Positions 18,311 through 27,455 of a stretch of DNA of 64,000 bases are shown one piece after another (position 1 is the stretch's first letter; the number at the start of each line of letters is the position of its first letter). Location of the stretch: contig NZ_JBDJAW010000033.1 of the NCBI RefSeq assembly GCF_039649665.1, positions 25,278 through 89,277 of the forward strand, given 5' to 3'. Both the position numbers and the translations under genes were made by a program. The stretch comes from Microbispora sp. ZYX-F-249 (GTDB lineage: Bacteria > Actinomycetota > Actinomycetes > Streptosporangiales > Streptosporangiaceae). The notes below the pieces were generated by a model. The model was not told where the DNA came from. It saw only the letters and a list, made by a program, of their open reading frames with translations, and searched no databases.

Positions 18311-19123
18311 ATGACGACCGCGCATCAGGCGGGCCGGCGGCTGGAAGGCACGGCCCGGAGAGCGGCCGACCATCCTGTCCTGGAGAAGCTCGCCAAGGTC
18401 GGGTTCGCCGCCCGGGGCGTCCTGTACGCGATCATCGGCCTGGTCGCCCTCCACATCGCCTTCGGCGGGGGAGGGGAGGCCGACAAGAGCAGCGCGATCC
18501 ACATCGTGCGCGAATCGCCCCTGGGCGACACCCTCCTGTGGATCATGGCCGTCGGCTTGGCCGCGCTGGCGATCTGGCAGGTCTCCGAGGCCGTCTGGGG
18601 CCGTCCCGAGGTCAAGGACCGCGTGGAGTCCGTGTCCAGGGCCGTCGTCTACGCGGCCCTCGTGTTCTCGATGGTGGCCCTGCTCACCCGGAACAAGCCC
18701 GCCTCCTCGTCCGACAGCCAGTCGCAGGACGTCACCAAGGCGCTGTTCGAGCTGCCGGGCGGCCAGTTCCTGGTCGGCCTGCTGGCGCTCGGCGTGATCG
18801 CCCTCGGCGTCTACTGGATCTACGAGGGCTGGACCGAGAAGTTCATGAAGGACATGCACGTGACCGAGCCCCGCGCCCGCGGCGTCGTGGTCAAGCTCGG
18901 CAAGGCCGGCTACATCGCCCGCGGCGTGATCGCGCTGGCCGCCGGCGTCCTGATCGGCAAGGCCGCACTCACCTACGACCCCGACAAGGCGGCCGGCATC
19001 GACGGCGCGCTCAAGGCGCTCGCCGACACCCCGGCCGGTCCCTGGCTGCTCGTCGTGGTCGCGCTCGGCCTGGTGCTGTTCGCCGTCTACTGCTTTGCCG
19101 AGGCGCGCTGGCACCGCGTCTGA
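18311..19123 (+). CDS. DUF1206 membrane protein
   Basis: A 270-residue protein built from three copies of the DUF1206 repeat, each a pair of membrane helices opening with a conserved A-R-G motif (KVGFAARGVLYAIIGLVAL; SVSRAVVYAALVFSMVAL; KAGYIARGVIALAAGVL). Function unknown; common in actinobacteria. AAGGAGAGGAGCC precedes the start; GTG 18308 and ATG 18311 are both possible. It is monocistronic, with a terminator hairpin at 19132. Confidence 0.9.
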   Translation: MTTAHQAGRRLEGTARRAADHPVLEKLAKVGFAARGVLYAIIGLVALHIAFGGGGEADKSSAIHIVRESPLGDTLLWIMAVGLAALAIWQVSEAVWGRPEVKDRVESVSRAVVYAALVFSMVALLTRNKPASSSDSQSQDVTKALFELPGGQFLVGLLALGVIALGVYWIYEGWTEKFMKDMHVTEPRARGVVVKLGKAGYIARGVIALAAGVLIGKAALTYDPDKAAGIDGALKALADTPAGPWLLVVVALGLVLFAVYCFAEARWHRV

Positions 19124-19131
19124 GTGAATCC

Positions 19132-19163
19132 GCCGGGGCGACGTCTCAGGCCGTCGCCCCGGC
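19132..19163. terminator. Bidirectional hairpin terminator
   Basis: A perfect 12-bp stem GCCGGGGCGACG (19132-19143) / CGTCGCCCCGGC (19152-19163) with an 8-nt loop that contains the TetR stop codon. It sits between the converging DUF1206 and TetR genes and can serve both. Confidence 0.75.
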
Positions 19164-19733
19164 TTCCGCGTGTCGCAGGCCGTCCATGAGCAGGTCGAGC
19201 AGCCGCCCGGCCTGCTCGCGTCTGTCCGGCTCCACAGTGGCCAGGCAGATGCCGTTCATCCCCACCAGCAGGTCCTCGGCTGTCACGTCCCCCCGCAGGA
19301 TCCCGGCCTCGACCCCTGCCCCGAGCAGCGTGCCGATCGCGCCGATCAGCAGGTCGCGACTGTTCTCGTACGGGTTCGCGCCCGCGGCGATGACGACCCG
19401 CAACGCGTCGGCCATGCCGCGCTTGGTCGCGAGGTAGCCGGCCGCCCGGTCCATCCAGGCGCGCAGCGCCACGTCGGGCGGCATCTCCTTCAGCAGCTCG
19501 GTCGCGACGTCGCACAGCTTCACCAGCTCGTTGCGGTAGGCCGCCTCGATCAACGCCTCCCTCGTGGGGAAGTGGCGGTAGAGCGTCCCGATGCCGACGC
19601 CCGCCTCCTTCGCGATCGCGTCGAGCGTGACGTCCGGCCCGTCGTGTGAGAACGCCCGTACGGCGACGTCGAGCAGTCGCTCGCGGTTGCGCCGGGCGTC
19701 AGCGCGCAACGGCTTGGGTCCGGGGGTGGACAC
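19146..19733 (-). CDS. TetR-family repressor of the adjacent SDR
   Basis: 195 residues. The N-terminal TetR helix-turn-helix is clear (VTLDAIAKEAGVGIGTLYRHFPTREALIEAAY, about residues 35-66). The C-terminal ligand domain resembles the SACE_7040/TetR_C_49 type with a GMADALRVVIAAG segment. The GTG start at 19733 has GGAGGAG upstream. It diverges from the SDR at 19878; two palindromes between them are probable operators, so it should repress both genes. The inducer is unknown. Confidence 0.9.
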   Translation of the reverse strand: MSTPGPKPLRADARRNRERLLDVAVRAFSHDGPDVTLDAIAKEAGVGIGTLYRHFPTREALIEAAYRNELVKLCDVATELLKEMPPDVALRAWMDRAAGYLATKRGMADALRVVIAAGANPYENSRDLLIGAIGTLLGAGVEAGILRGDVTAEDLLVGMNGICLATVEPDRREQAGRLLDLLMDGLRHAEAGATA

Positions 19734-19755
19734 GGCTCCTCCACGCAGGTGCGGG

Positions 19756-19785
19756 TTGCTAACCGGAGGATTCTCCGGTTAGAGT
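19756..19785 (+). promoter_or_regulatory. SDR promoter with first TetR operator in the spacer
   Basis: TTGCTA (19756-19761), 18 bp, TAGAGT (19780-19785). A 24-bp palindrome at 19759-19782 with 10-bp arms CTAACCGGAG and CTCCGGTTAG around GATT covers the spacer and both hexamers, so a bound repressor would block RNA polymerase directly. Confidence 0.7.
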
Positions 19786-19794
19786 CGTCGACGT

Positions 19795-19812
19795 ACCGGA
19801 GGATCCTCCGGT
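19795..19812. promoter_or_regulatory. Second TetR operator palindrome
   Basis: A perfect 18-bp palindrome, ACCGGAGGATCCTCCGGT, about at the transcript start. Its centre is 33 bp from the first palindrome's centre, about three helical turns, so two repressor dimers would lie on one face of the DNA. It shares the CCGGAGGA half-site with the first. Confidence 0.7.
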
Positions 19813-19877
19813 TTCCTCATTGTAGCGGCCGGGGTCGTCGCGGATCCCCGCGCCGCCGTACGGGACGGGGACGGGAC

Positions 19878-20822
19878 ATGAGTCAGACCACGCGCATCAC
19901 CACGCCGTTCGGCGGGCAGTCCACCGCGGCCGAGGTCCTGGAAGGGGTCGACCTGAGCGGCCGTCGTGCGGTCGTCACCGGCGGGGCGTCGGGGATCGGC
20001 GTCGAGACCGCCCGGGCGCTGGCCGCCGCCGGGGCGGAGGTGACGATCGCGGTCCGCGACCTCGACGCGGGCAAGCGGACGGCCGGGGACATCGCCGCGA
20101 CCACCGGAGGAGCACCCGTCCGCGTGGCGCCGCTGGACCTCGCCGACCGGGCTTCCGTCGCGTCGTTCGCCGCCGGCTGGGAGGGCCCGCTGCACATGCT
20201 GGTCAACAACGCCGGGGTGATGGCGTGCCCCGAGACCCGGACGCCGGAGGGGTGGGAGCTGCAGTTCGCCACCAACCACCTCGGCCACTTCGCGCTCGCC
20301 GTCGCGCTGCACCCCGCGCTCGCGGCGGCCGGCGGCGCCCGCGTCGTGTCGGTCAGCTCCAGCGCCCACCTGTACTCGCCGGTCGTCTTCGACGACATCC
20401 ACTTCCGGGAGCGCCCGTACGACCCGATCCTCGCGTACGGGCAGTCGAAGACGGCCAATGTGCTGTTCGCGGTCGAGGCCGCCAGGCGCTGGGCCGGCGA
20501 CGGCGTCGCGGTCAACGCGCTGATGCCCGGGGGCATCCCGACCAATCTCCAGCGGCACCTGGAGCCGGGTTACCTCGAGCGCCGCCGGGCGTCGGGGGAC
20601 TCGGGCGGAGTGACGTGGAAGAACACCGAGCAGGGTGCCGCCACCTCCGTGCTGCTCGCCGCGTCGCCGCTGGTGGAGGGCGTGACCGGACGGTACTTCG
20701 AGGACAACCAGGAGGCGGAGATCGGCGAGCCGGGCGGTCGCCGGGGCGTCGCGGCCTACGCGCTCGACCCGGAGGCGGCCACCCTGCTCTGGCAGGTGTC
20801 GGCAGACCTGCTCGACCTGTGA
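19878..20822 (+). CDS. Short-chain dehydrogenase/reductase, paralogue of the 4130 SDR
   Basis: 314 residues. Cofactor motif TGGASGIG near 34-41, NNAGVM near 112, and catalytic SSSAHLYSP and YGQSK (Tyr and Lys about 189 and 193). The same start (TTPFGGQSTAAEVLEGVDLSGRR) and C-terminal PLVEGVTGRYFEDNQEA occur in the 4130 SDR, so the two are paralogues. The one-base difference in regulation, TetR instead of AraC, suggests different inducers. The likely role is reduction or oxidation of a small carbonyl compound; the substrate is unknown. The ATG at 19878 follows a GGGACGGGGACGGGAC stretch that can act as the ribosome-binding site. Confidence 0.9.
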   Translation: MSQTTRITTPFGGQSTAAEVLEGVDLSGRRAVVTGGASGIGVETARALAAAGAEVTIAVRDLDAGKRTAGDIAATTGGAPVRVAPLDLADRASVASFAAGWEGPLHMLVNNAGVMACPETRTPEGWELQFATNHLGHFALAVALHPALAAAGGARVVSVSSSAHLYSPVVFDDIHFRERPYDPILAYGQSKTANVLFAVEAARRWAGDGVAVNALMPGGIPTNLQRHLEPGYLERRRASGDSGGVTWKNTEQGAATSVLLAASPLVEGVTGRYFEDNQEAEIGEPGGRRGVAAYALDPEAATLLWQVSADLLDL

Positions 20823-20936
20823 TTCCACCACGATCCGCCCGGGGAGAGACCCCGCCGTGCCTGGCAGCCTCGGCGGCACCTGACCGCACGGCGGCACCCG
20901 GCCGCGCCAGGACGGACCCCGCTGACCGCCGTGCTG

Positions 20937-22385
20937 TCACAGGGCATGGGAGGAGCCGCCGGTGAGGGCGCGGGTGACGGGGTGGGACGGGTGGCGGAGC
21001 ACCCGATCGGCCGGACCGTGCTCGACGAGCCGCCCTTCGTGGACGACCGCGACCCGGTCGGCGATCCGCGCGGCCACGGGAAGGTCGTGACTGATGACGA
21101 TCAGGGTCAGGCCGAGGCCGGTGAGCAGGTCGAGGACCTCCGACTGGGTGACGGGATCCAGGCCGGAGGTGATCTCGTCGCAGATCAGCACGTCGGGGTG
21201 GGCGAGCAGGGCGCGGGCCAGGGCGGCGCGCTGGAGTTCGCCCCCGGACAACGCGCCGGGGCGTCGTCGCGCGGTGTCGTGGTCCAGCCCGAGTGAGGCC
21301 AGGGTCGCGAGGGCTTCCGCGCGGGCGGCGGGGGCGGCCAGCTCGCGCAGCCGCACCGCGGTCCTGGCGACTTGGTCGACCACGGAACGCCAGGGAACGA
21401 ACGAGGCCCGGGCGTCCTGAAAAACGTATTGCACGCGGGCGAAGTCGGCGCGGCCGCGCCGGCGGGGGGACCTCGGGAGTGGACGGCCGGCCAGCCGTAC
21501 GCTCCCGGATGTCCAGGGGTGCAGACCGGCGACGCAGCGGGCGAGAGTGGTCTTCCCGCTGCCCGAGCGGCCGGCGACGACCAGTCGCTCGCCGAGGGCG
21601 ACGTCGAAGGTCACATCGCGCAGGACCTCCGTGCTCAGGCCCGCGATTTCCAGGAGCGGGCGTGGTTTCATGCGGGTCCGCGCCGTGCGGGGTTGCGCGG
21701 TGACCAGTGCCCTGACGTACACGTCGCGTGGGGCGTCCAGCACCGCGGGGCCGGACTCCACGACCCGGCCGTGCCTGAGCACGACGACATGGTCGGCCAG
21801 CTCCCGCACCAGGTCGAGATCGTGGCTGAGCAGGACGACGGCGACGCCGAGACTGGACAGCTCGGCGGCGACCTCGGCCCGGGTGACGGCGTCCTGGCCG
21901 GTGGTGGGTTCGTCGGCGACGATCACGGATGGGCCGGCCAGCAGCGCCTGTGCCAGGACGAGCCGCTGCTGCTGTCCCCCTGACAGCTGGTGAGGGAAAC
22001 GGCGCAGGAAATCGCGGTCGCCGGGGAGCCGCGCCCTGCGCAGCGCGTCGCCGACGCTGCCGCTGTGCCGCGCCGCGATCTGCCGGAGCACGGTCCCGAT
22101 GCGCAGCACCGGGTTGAGCACCGCGGAGGGGTGCTGGGGGATGTAGGCGATGGTCCCGGGCGGCGGGGGCCTGCCCGGGGCGACCTTGTGCCCGGCGACG
22201 GTGATACGGCCGGTGACACGGGCACCCGCGGGATGCTCCCCGAGCAGCGCGAGTGCGGTGGTCGTCTTGCCGCTGCCGGACGCGCCGACCAGGGCCAGTG
22301 TCTTCCCTGCGGGCAGGGTGAAGCCGACCCCGTTCACCAGGGTCCGGTCTCCGACGGAGACCACCAGCCCGTTCACTTCGATCAC
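20937..22385 (-). CDS. Fused dual ABC ATPase of nickel/peptide type
   Basis: 482 residues with two complete nucleotide-binding domains in one chain. Domain 1 (about 1-235) has Walker A GASGSGKTT, signature LSGGQQQR and Walker B VIVADEPTTG. Domain 2 (about 245-482) has GRSGSGKTT, LSGGELQR and VLICDEITSG. Each corresponds to one of the separate ATPases in NikDE/DppDF/CntDF systems; the Cys-rich DppD/F tails are absent, as in nickel and metallophore importers. The GTG start overlaps the upstream permease stop (GTGA). It is the last gene of the metal-regulated operon and should energise the two permeases. Confidence 0.9.
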   Translation of the reverse strand: MIEVNGLVVSVGDRTLVNGVGFTLPAGKTLALVGASGSGKTTTALALLGEHPAGARVTGRITVAGHKVAPGRPPPPGTIAYIPQHPSAVLNPVLRIGTVLRQIAARHSGSVGDALRRARLPGDRDFLRRFPHQLSGGQQQRLVLAQALLAGPSVIVADEPTTGQDAVTRAEVAAELSSLGVAVVLLSHDLDLVRELADHVVVLRHGRVVESGPAVLDAPRDVYVRALVTAQPRTARTRMKPRPLLEIAGLSTEVLRDVTFDVALGERLVVAGRSGSGKTTLARCVAGLHPWTSGSVRLAGRPLPRSPRRRGRADFARVQYVFQDARASFVPWRSVVDQVARTAVRLRELAAPAARAEALATLASLGLDHDTARRRPGALSGGELQRAALARALLAHPDVLICDEITSGLDPVTQSEVLDLLTGLGLTLIVISHDLPVAARIADRVAVVHEGRLVEHGPADRVLRHPSHPVTRALTGGSSHAL

Positions 22386-23128
22386 GATGCCGCCTTCTGA
22401 GCACGGTCCACTGTGAGGTTCAGCCCGACGGCGAGCATCACGATCAGTAGTGCGGGGGTGAGGACCGCCCACGGGTTGAGGAAGAGCCCGCCCCGGTTCC
22501 GGTCGACCATCACCGCCCAGTCGGCGGCGTCCGGCGGCGCCCCCACGCCGAGGAAGCTCGCGGCGGCGACGAGGTACAGCGACCCGGTGAGCCGGGTGCC
22601 CGCGTCGGTGGCGAGCACCCGGGCCATGGAGGGCACGACGAATCCGGCGGTGATCCGCCACCGGCTCTCGCCCTGCAGCCGCAAGGCCTCCACGGCGGGC
22701 CTGGCGCTAATCTCCAGTGCGCAGGCGCGTACCAGGCGGGCGACGTCGGGCAGGTGGACCAGCATGACGATCCAGGCGAGCGCCCCGTCGGGAGCCAGCG
22801 CCGCCACCACCAGGAGCAGCAGCAGGGAGGGCACCGCCAGGAGCACATCGAGCGGCCGCATAAGGATCTCGTCGGCCATCCGGGGGGCTCTTGCCGCGGT
22901 CAGACCCCACACCGTGCCCAGCAGGTAGGCCCCGGCGGTGGCGAACCCGGCCGTCAGCACCAGGGATCGCCCGCCCAGGAGTACCTGGTGCCACACGTCG
23001 CGTCCGGCGAAGTCGGTGCCGAGCAGCCCCAGGGCCGTGAAGGAGGCGCCGTGGACCGTCGAGTCCGGAACCGACCACGGGCCCGCGAGGGCGACGGCCA
23101 GGGGCACGGCGAGCAGGAGAAACCTCAT
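22382..23128 (-). CDS. ABC permease (NikC/DppC type)
   Basis: A 248-residue permease, compact for the family (usually 270-300). The N-terminal helix LLLAVPLAVALAGPW is followed by LGTDFAGRDVWHQVLLGGR, the DppC hallmark. The EAA loop is EALRLQGESRWRITAGFVVPSM. About six membrane helices. The start ATG at 23128 and the previous stop share ATGA. It partners the permease at 23125-24036 in the proposed metallophore importer. Confidence 0.9.
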   Translation of the reverse strand: MRFLLLAVPLAVALAGPWSVPDSTVHGASFTALGLLGTDFAGRDVWHQVLLGGRSLVLTAGFATAGAYLLGTVWGLTAARAPRMADEILMRPLDVLLAVPSLLLLLVVAALAPDGALAWIVMLVHLPDVARLVRACALEISARPAVEALRLQGESRWRITAGFVVPSMARVLATDAGTRLTGSLYLVAAASFLGVGAPPDAADWAVMVDRNRGGLFLNPWAVLTPALLIVMLAVGLNLTVDRAQKAAS

Positions 23129-24036
23129 GCGCGGGGCGCCAGCCGGAAGGCCGCGACGTCGGCGAGCAGGTTCACCGATACGGTCGTGGCGGCGAACAGG
23201 AGCGCGAGTCCCTGGAGCACGGGAAGATCGCGCCGGCCGACCGCGTCGGCCAGGACGGTGCCCAGCCCCGGGACCACGAAGACGGCCTCCACGACGATGA
23301 CGCCGCCGAGCAGCCAGTCGACGGTGCGGGCCAGGTGCTGTACGGCGGGGATGAGCGCATTGGGCAGCGCGTGCGCGAGCCGGTTGAGTCCGAGGCGCCG
23401 TGCGTGCCCGACGTACGGCGTGGCCAGCGCGTCGAGCATCGCGGAGCGGACCAGCCGCCCGGTCGAGCAGACGGGCCGCACCAGCAGCACCGTCACCGGC
23501 AGCACCAGGGCGGCGGGGGTGAGCCCGCCGAGCCCGGTCGGCGGCAGCCACGCCAGCGCGACGCCGAAGACCGCCACCAGCACGATGGCGAGCGCGAACT
23601 CCGGGACCGCGTAGAGCGCCGTGCTCGCCGCGGTCAGTGCCCGATCCGCCCGGCTCCCCTCGCGAAGCGCGGCGGCCACCCCGAACAGGATCGACAGCGG
23701 GACCAGGAGCAGCAGAGTGATCCCGGCCAGCACCGCGGTGGGGCCGAGCGCGTCCATCATGATCTCGCTCACCGGTCGGCCGGAGACGAGCGAGGCGCCG
23801 AAGTCGCCCCGTATGGCGGTGGCGGCCCACGCGGCGAGGCGTTCGGTGAGGGGGCGGTCCAGGCCGAGCCCGGCGCGGATCTGCTCGATCCGCGCCGGAT
23901 CCGGTTGGTCGCCCGCCAGCACCACCGCGGCGTCGCCCGGCAGCGCCTCTGCCATGAGGAACACCAGGCAGGCGACCCCGGCGACCTGCAGGACGCCCAC
24001 GGCCAGCCGCCGCCCCACATAGCGGGCCAGGTTCAC
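23125..24036 (-). CDS. ABC permease (NikB/DppB type)
   Basis: A 303-residue permease beginning at a GTG inside the binding-protein stop (GTGA). The DppB-type N-terminus is LARYVGRRLAVGVLQVAGVACLVFLMAEALPGDAA. The region GHARRLGLNRLAHALPNALIPAV is the ATPase-coupling loop, and VVEAVFVVPGLGTVLADAV is the conserved segment near the end. Six membrane helices predicted. Confidence 0.9.
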   Translation of the reverse strand: MNLARYVGRRLAVGVLQVAGVACLVFLMAEALPGDAAVVLAGDQPDPARIEQIRAGLGLDRPLTERLAAWAATAIRGDFGASLVSGRPVSEIMMDALGPTAVLAGITLLLLVPLSILFGVAAALREGSRADRALTAASTALYAVPEFALAIVLVAVFGVALAWLPPTGLGGLTPAALVLPVTVLLVRPVCSTGRLVRSAMLDALATPYVGHARRLGLNRLAHALPNALIPAVQHLARTVDWLLGGVIVVEAVFVVPGLGTVLADAVGRRDLPVLQGLALLFAATTVSVNLLADVAAFRLAPRA

Positions 24037-25562
24037 GCCAAGCTCACCTTGTCGAACCGGGCCCAGTCCAGGGTGTTGGCGGGCGCCGCCCGGACTCCGC
24101 TGACCTTCGGCGAGGTCGCCACGATCCAGTCGGCGAAGCCCCACACCAGCAGGCCGCCCTCGGCGTGGAGCGTTTGCTGCATCTTCAGGTAGGCGGCCTC
24201 CCGATCGGCGGGGTTCCGCGCCGAGACGGCCGTCTCGTAGAGCGCGTCGAACTCCGGCCGCGCCCATCTGGTGGAGTTGGTCGTCGAGGTCGACAGCAGC
24301 CGCTGCGCGATGTGGGTCTCGATCGGCATGGCCCCGGAGCGGAAGCTGACGATGGACCCCTTGGTGAGGATGTCCGACCAGTAGGTGTCCTTGCTCGCGG
24401 TGACGATCTCGGCCTTCAGTCCGGCGGCGCGCAGCTGGCCGGCGAAGACCGTGGCCGCCTCGACGAAGCCGGCCGCGGCGGCGGAAGTGGTCAGCTCGAC
24501 GGGGAGCCCTTCCGCGCCGGCCTTCCTGATCAGCGCCTTGGCCCTGTCGAGGTCGGGGGTGCGCTGGGGGATGCTGCCGGCGTAGTGCAGGTAGCCCTTG
24601 CCGAACAGGTCGTTGCCGAGCTGTCCGGCACCGGGCAGGACGGTGTCGACCAACTGCTGCCGGTCGGTGAGCAGGAACAGGGCCTCTCGCAGGTCCCGGT
24701 CGTCGAACGGGGGGCGGTCCACCTTCATGGCGAACGCCTGCATCGCGCTGTTGGGGGCGCGGACGACCGTGACTCGTCCCTCGTACTGGCGCGCGGAGGC
24801 CGGGCTGAGGTCGTGCGCGTACTCGACCTGCCCCCCCAGCAGCGCGTTGATTCGCGCGGACTCCTCATTGGCGATGAGGAACTCCAGCTCCTCGATGGAC
24901 GGCGCGCCGTCCCAGTAGTCCGGGTTGCGCTTGAGCAGCACGGAGCTGCCCGGCTTCCAGGACACGAAGGAGAACGGGCCCGAGCCCACCGGCCTGGCGA
25001 AGTCCGTGGTGCCCTCGGGCACGATGTAGGCGCCGAAGGCGGCCAGGACGTTGGAAAACTCGGCGAACGGCCGCTTGAGCCGGAACTCGATCGCCCGTTC
25101 CCCGGCCGCCCGGCTGTTCGGCAGGTCGATGAGCGCCAGGCTGGACTTGGCGCGGAAGGTCCCGTGGGGATCGGTGATCCGGGCGTAGCTGGCCAGGACG
25201 TCCTGGGCGCGCACCGGCCGCCCGTCGTGGAAGCGCGCCTGCCGCAGGGTGATCCGCCAGACGGTGAAGTCCGCGTTCGGCTCCCACGTCTCGGCCAGGC
25301 GCGGCCGCGGGGAGACGTCCGGGCCGAGATCGGCGAGCTTGTCGTAGAGGGCCTTGGCGCGTGCGGCCTCGTTGAACAGGTTGGCGAGGTGCGGATCCAG
25401 CACTTCGGTGGCGCCGCCGCCGGCGAACACGGCCCGCAGTCTTCCACCGGAGCCGCCGGCGTCCCCGGAGGAGGTGGCGGTGGTGCCGGTGCCGCACCCG
25501 GCGAGCAGGGCGGCTCCGGCGGTCAGTCCGAGGAAGCCGCGTCGGCTGAGATGGTCACGCAT
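24033..25562 (-). CDS. Family 5 solute-binding lipoprotein (nickel/metallophore-type)
   Basis: A 509-residue SBP_bac_5 protein. The N-terminus combines twin arginines (RR at 7-8 in SRRGFLGL) with a lipobox Cys23 (ALLAGCG), so it is probably a Tat-exported lipoprotein. Family segments: LAETWEPNADFTVWRITLRQARFHDGRPV, VGSGPFSF and LREALFLLTDRQQLV. Relatives include NikA and the staphylopine-binding protein CntA. Its place between a methyltransferase (8-bp overlap) and its own permeases, in an operon with biosynthesis and export genes, suggests it captures the metal-loaded product of the operon. The ligand is not known. Confidence 0.85.
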   Translation of the reverse strand: MRDHLSRRGFLGLTAGAALLAGCGTGTTATSSGDAGGSGGRLRAVFAGGGATEVLDPHLANLFNEAARAKALYDKLADLGPDVSPRPRLAETWEPNADFTVWRITLRQARFHDGRPVRAQDVLASYARITDPHGTFRAKSSLALIDLPNSRAAGERAIEFRLKRPFAEFSNVLAAFGAYIVPEGTTDFARPVGSGPFSFVSWKPGSSVLLKRNPDYWDGAPSIEELEFLIANEESARINALLGGQVEYAHDLSPASARQYEGRVTVVRAPNSAMQAFAMKVDRPPFDDRDLREALFLLTDRQQLVDTVLPGAGQLGNDLFGKGYLHYAGSIPQRTPDLDRAKALIRKAGAEGLPVELTTSAAAAGFVEAATVFAGQLRAAGLKAEIVTASKDTYWSDILTKGSIVSFRSGAMPIETHIAQRLLSTSTTNSTRWARPEFDALYETAVSARNPADREAAYLKMQQTLHAEGGLLVWGFADWIVATSPKVSGVRAAPANTLDWARFDKVSLA

Positions 25563-26316
25563 GGTGGGGGTCCTTCGGTAGTCGGGCGACGACATGGAGC
25601 CGGTCGGCGGACAGAGGCGGGCCGTCGTGCGGCTCCGCCCGTGGCCCTGGCTGGTCGAACAGGTCGAGAACCTCGAACCCGGCGACGGCCAGGAAGTAGG
25701 TGAGCTCCTGCGGGAAGAGCAGCCGCCATGCCGAGTGCTGCTCCAGCGGGCCGCCGCCGGGCCAGCTCCACGTGCGGCGCCGCCGCAACAGCTGGGCGCC
25801 GTGGTCGATCCACAGCTCGGTGCGGGAGGTGTAGGTGACGCCCGCACGAGTCACCGTGCGGGTGAACGGAACCGGAACCGGGTGGGTGAGGAAGTGGGCG
25901 CCGCCGCGCATCTCGGCGATCAGCAGCCCGCCGGGACGCAGGTGCTCGCGGCAGCGACGCAGAAACGCGGCGAGGTCGGCGTTGGTGTGGCAGTACAGCA
26001 TGGCGCTGTCCAGGCACGTCACCACACTGAAGCGGCGGCCGAGCGCGAAGTCGCGCATGTCGGCGCGGATGAAGGTCACCCGCGAATGGCGGTCGCGCGC
26101 GTAGGCCAGCATCGCCTCGGACACGTCGATGCCGGTGACGTCGTAGCCGAGGACGGCCAGGCGGCCGGCGTCGCGGCCCGTGCCGCAGCCGACGTCGAGG
26201 AGGCTCCGCCCGCCGTCGAAGCGCCGCACCTGGTCGTCCACGAAACGAGCCGCTCTGCGCTCCGGGTCGGGAAACTGCGCCTCGTACAGGGCGGGATTGT
26301 CGGTCAGGAAGTTCAC
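25555..26316 (-). CDS. Class I SAM-dependent methyltransferase
   Basis: 253 residues. SAM-binding motif I is LLDVGCGTGRDAG (about 39-51), followed by VTGIDVSEAMLAYARD (motif II) and VVTCLDSAMLYCHTNADLAAFLRRC (post-motif helix). The fold is that of small-molecule methyltransferases; no rRNA or protein-targeting domain is present. The GTG start overlaps the MFS stop. In this operon it probably N- or O-methylates the biosynthetic product. The acceptor is unknown. Confidence 0.85.
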   Translation of the reverse strand: MNFLTDNPALYEAQFPDPERRAARFVDDQVRRFDGGRSLLDVGCGTGRDAGRLAVLGYDVTGIDVSEAMLAYARDRHSRVTFIRADMRDFALGRRFSVVTCLDSAMLYCHTNADLAAFLRRCREHLRPGGLLIAEMRGGAHFLTHPVPVPFTRTVTRAGVTYTSRTELWIDHGAQLLRRRRTWSWPGGGPLEQHSAWRLLFPQELTYFLAVAGFEVLDLFDQPGPRAEPHDGPPLSADRLHVVARLPKDPHHA

Positions 26317-27455
26317 GTGGGCACCGCCGTCCGCCGTTCCTGGACGAGCACGGCCGCCGCGCAGAGCAGGCCGATCACCGAGCACACGGCGGCTCCGGCC
26401 GTGCCCGCCCAGCCGATCAGCGCGGTGCTCGCGGCGGCGACCGCTCCGGACACGAGATAGAACACGCCGAAGTAGGTGCCGGACAGGGAATCGCCGCCGA
26501 ATCGGCCGATCCGCTCGTACACGAACGGCTGCGCCATCATCACGCCGACGGCCAGCGCCAGCACCGCCACCAGGACCGGGACGACCCCGGGCAGCAGCGC
26601 GAGGGGGAGGAACCCGCTTCCCATCACGGCCAGGCCCAGCGCCATCGCCCGGTCCCGGCTCGTCGCCTCCCGCAGCCACGTGGTGATCCGCACCTGGAAG
26701 AGCAGGCTCACCACCGTGGAGACCAGGAACAGCAGCGCCACCGAGCCCGCCGTGCCGGTCGCCCGCTGCGCGGCCAGGGGCAGCACCAGGTAGAGCTGGT
26801 TCTCCAAGGCGAACATGCCGCTGAGGGCGAAGGTGAAGGCGAGGAAACGCCGGTCGGTCAGGCAGCGCCGCCAGTCGCCCAGCACGGAGGAACCGCTGCG
26901 CGGCACCTCCCTCGCGGGCAGCGCGAGTACCTGCGCGACGGTCAGCACCGCGAAGACCGCCGCGGCGGCGAGCGCGGCGGCCCGGAAGTCCACCAGCAGC
27001 AGCGCGCCGCCCAGCACCGGCCCGCACAGCGCTCCCGCCTGGGCGAACACGTTGAACAGCGCGAAGGCCCTGACCTTGTCGGACGCCGCCACGGCGACGT
27101 ACGCCCGGACGGCCGGGTTGAACAGTGCGCCGGCCAGCCCGCTGAGCACGGCGGCCGACAGCAGCAACGGCACCGCGTCGCCGAACGCGAACAGGGCGAA
27201 TCCGGTGGTGCGCAACGCGCAGCCCAGAATGATCACCGGCCGCGCGCCGAGGCGGTCGGCGGCTGAGCCGCCGATGAGGAACAGGCCCTGCTGACTGAGG
27301 TTGCGCGCCCCGAGGATGACGCCGGTCACCGCGGCGGACAGGCCCAGGTCTCCGGTGAGGTGACCGGCCAGATAGGGAACCAGCAGGTAGAAGCCGATGT
27401 TGACGCCGAACTGGTTGACCAGTAACAGCCGCACCGGCCAGGAGAGCTCTCTCAC
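26313..27455 (-). CDS. MFS exporter, probable product/metallophore efflux
   Basis: A 380-residue major facilitator with about twelve membrane helices. The loop 2-3 motif is GGSAADRLGARPVIILG, a recognisable motif A. It is shorter than many drug exporters and resembles small MFS exporters found with metallophore clusters (CntE and siderophore efflux proteins). Overlaps at both ends (ATGA with the epimerase upstream, GTGA with the methyltransferase downstream) tie it to the operon. Export of the operon's small molecule is the natural role, inferred from context. Confidence 0.82.
   Translation of the reverse strand: MRELSWPVRLLLVNQFGVNIGFYLLVPYLAGHLTGDLGLSAAVTGVILGARNLSQQGLFLIGGSAADRLGARPVIILGCALRTTGFALFAFGDAVPLLLSAAVLSGLAGALFNPAVRAYVAVAASDKVRAFALFNVFAQAGALCGPVLGGALLLVDFRAAALAAAAVFAVLTVAQVLALPAREVPRSGSSVLGDWRRCLTDRRFLAFTFALSGMFALENQLYLVLPLAAQRATGTAGSVALLFLVSTVVSLLFQVRITTWLREATSRDRAMALGLAVMGSGFLPLALLPGVVPVLVAVLALAVGVMMAQPFVYERIGRFGGDSLSGTYFGVFYLVSGAVAAASTALIGWAGTAGAAVCSVIGLLCAAAVLVQERRTAVPT

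Noticed and set aside
20823..20936. Rho-independent terminator between SDR and metal operon
   Set aside because: A 9-bp GCACGGCGG/CCGCCGTGC pair exists but with a loop of about 30 bases; too weak to list.
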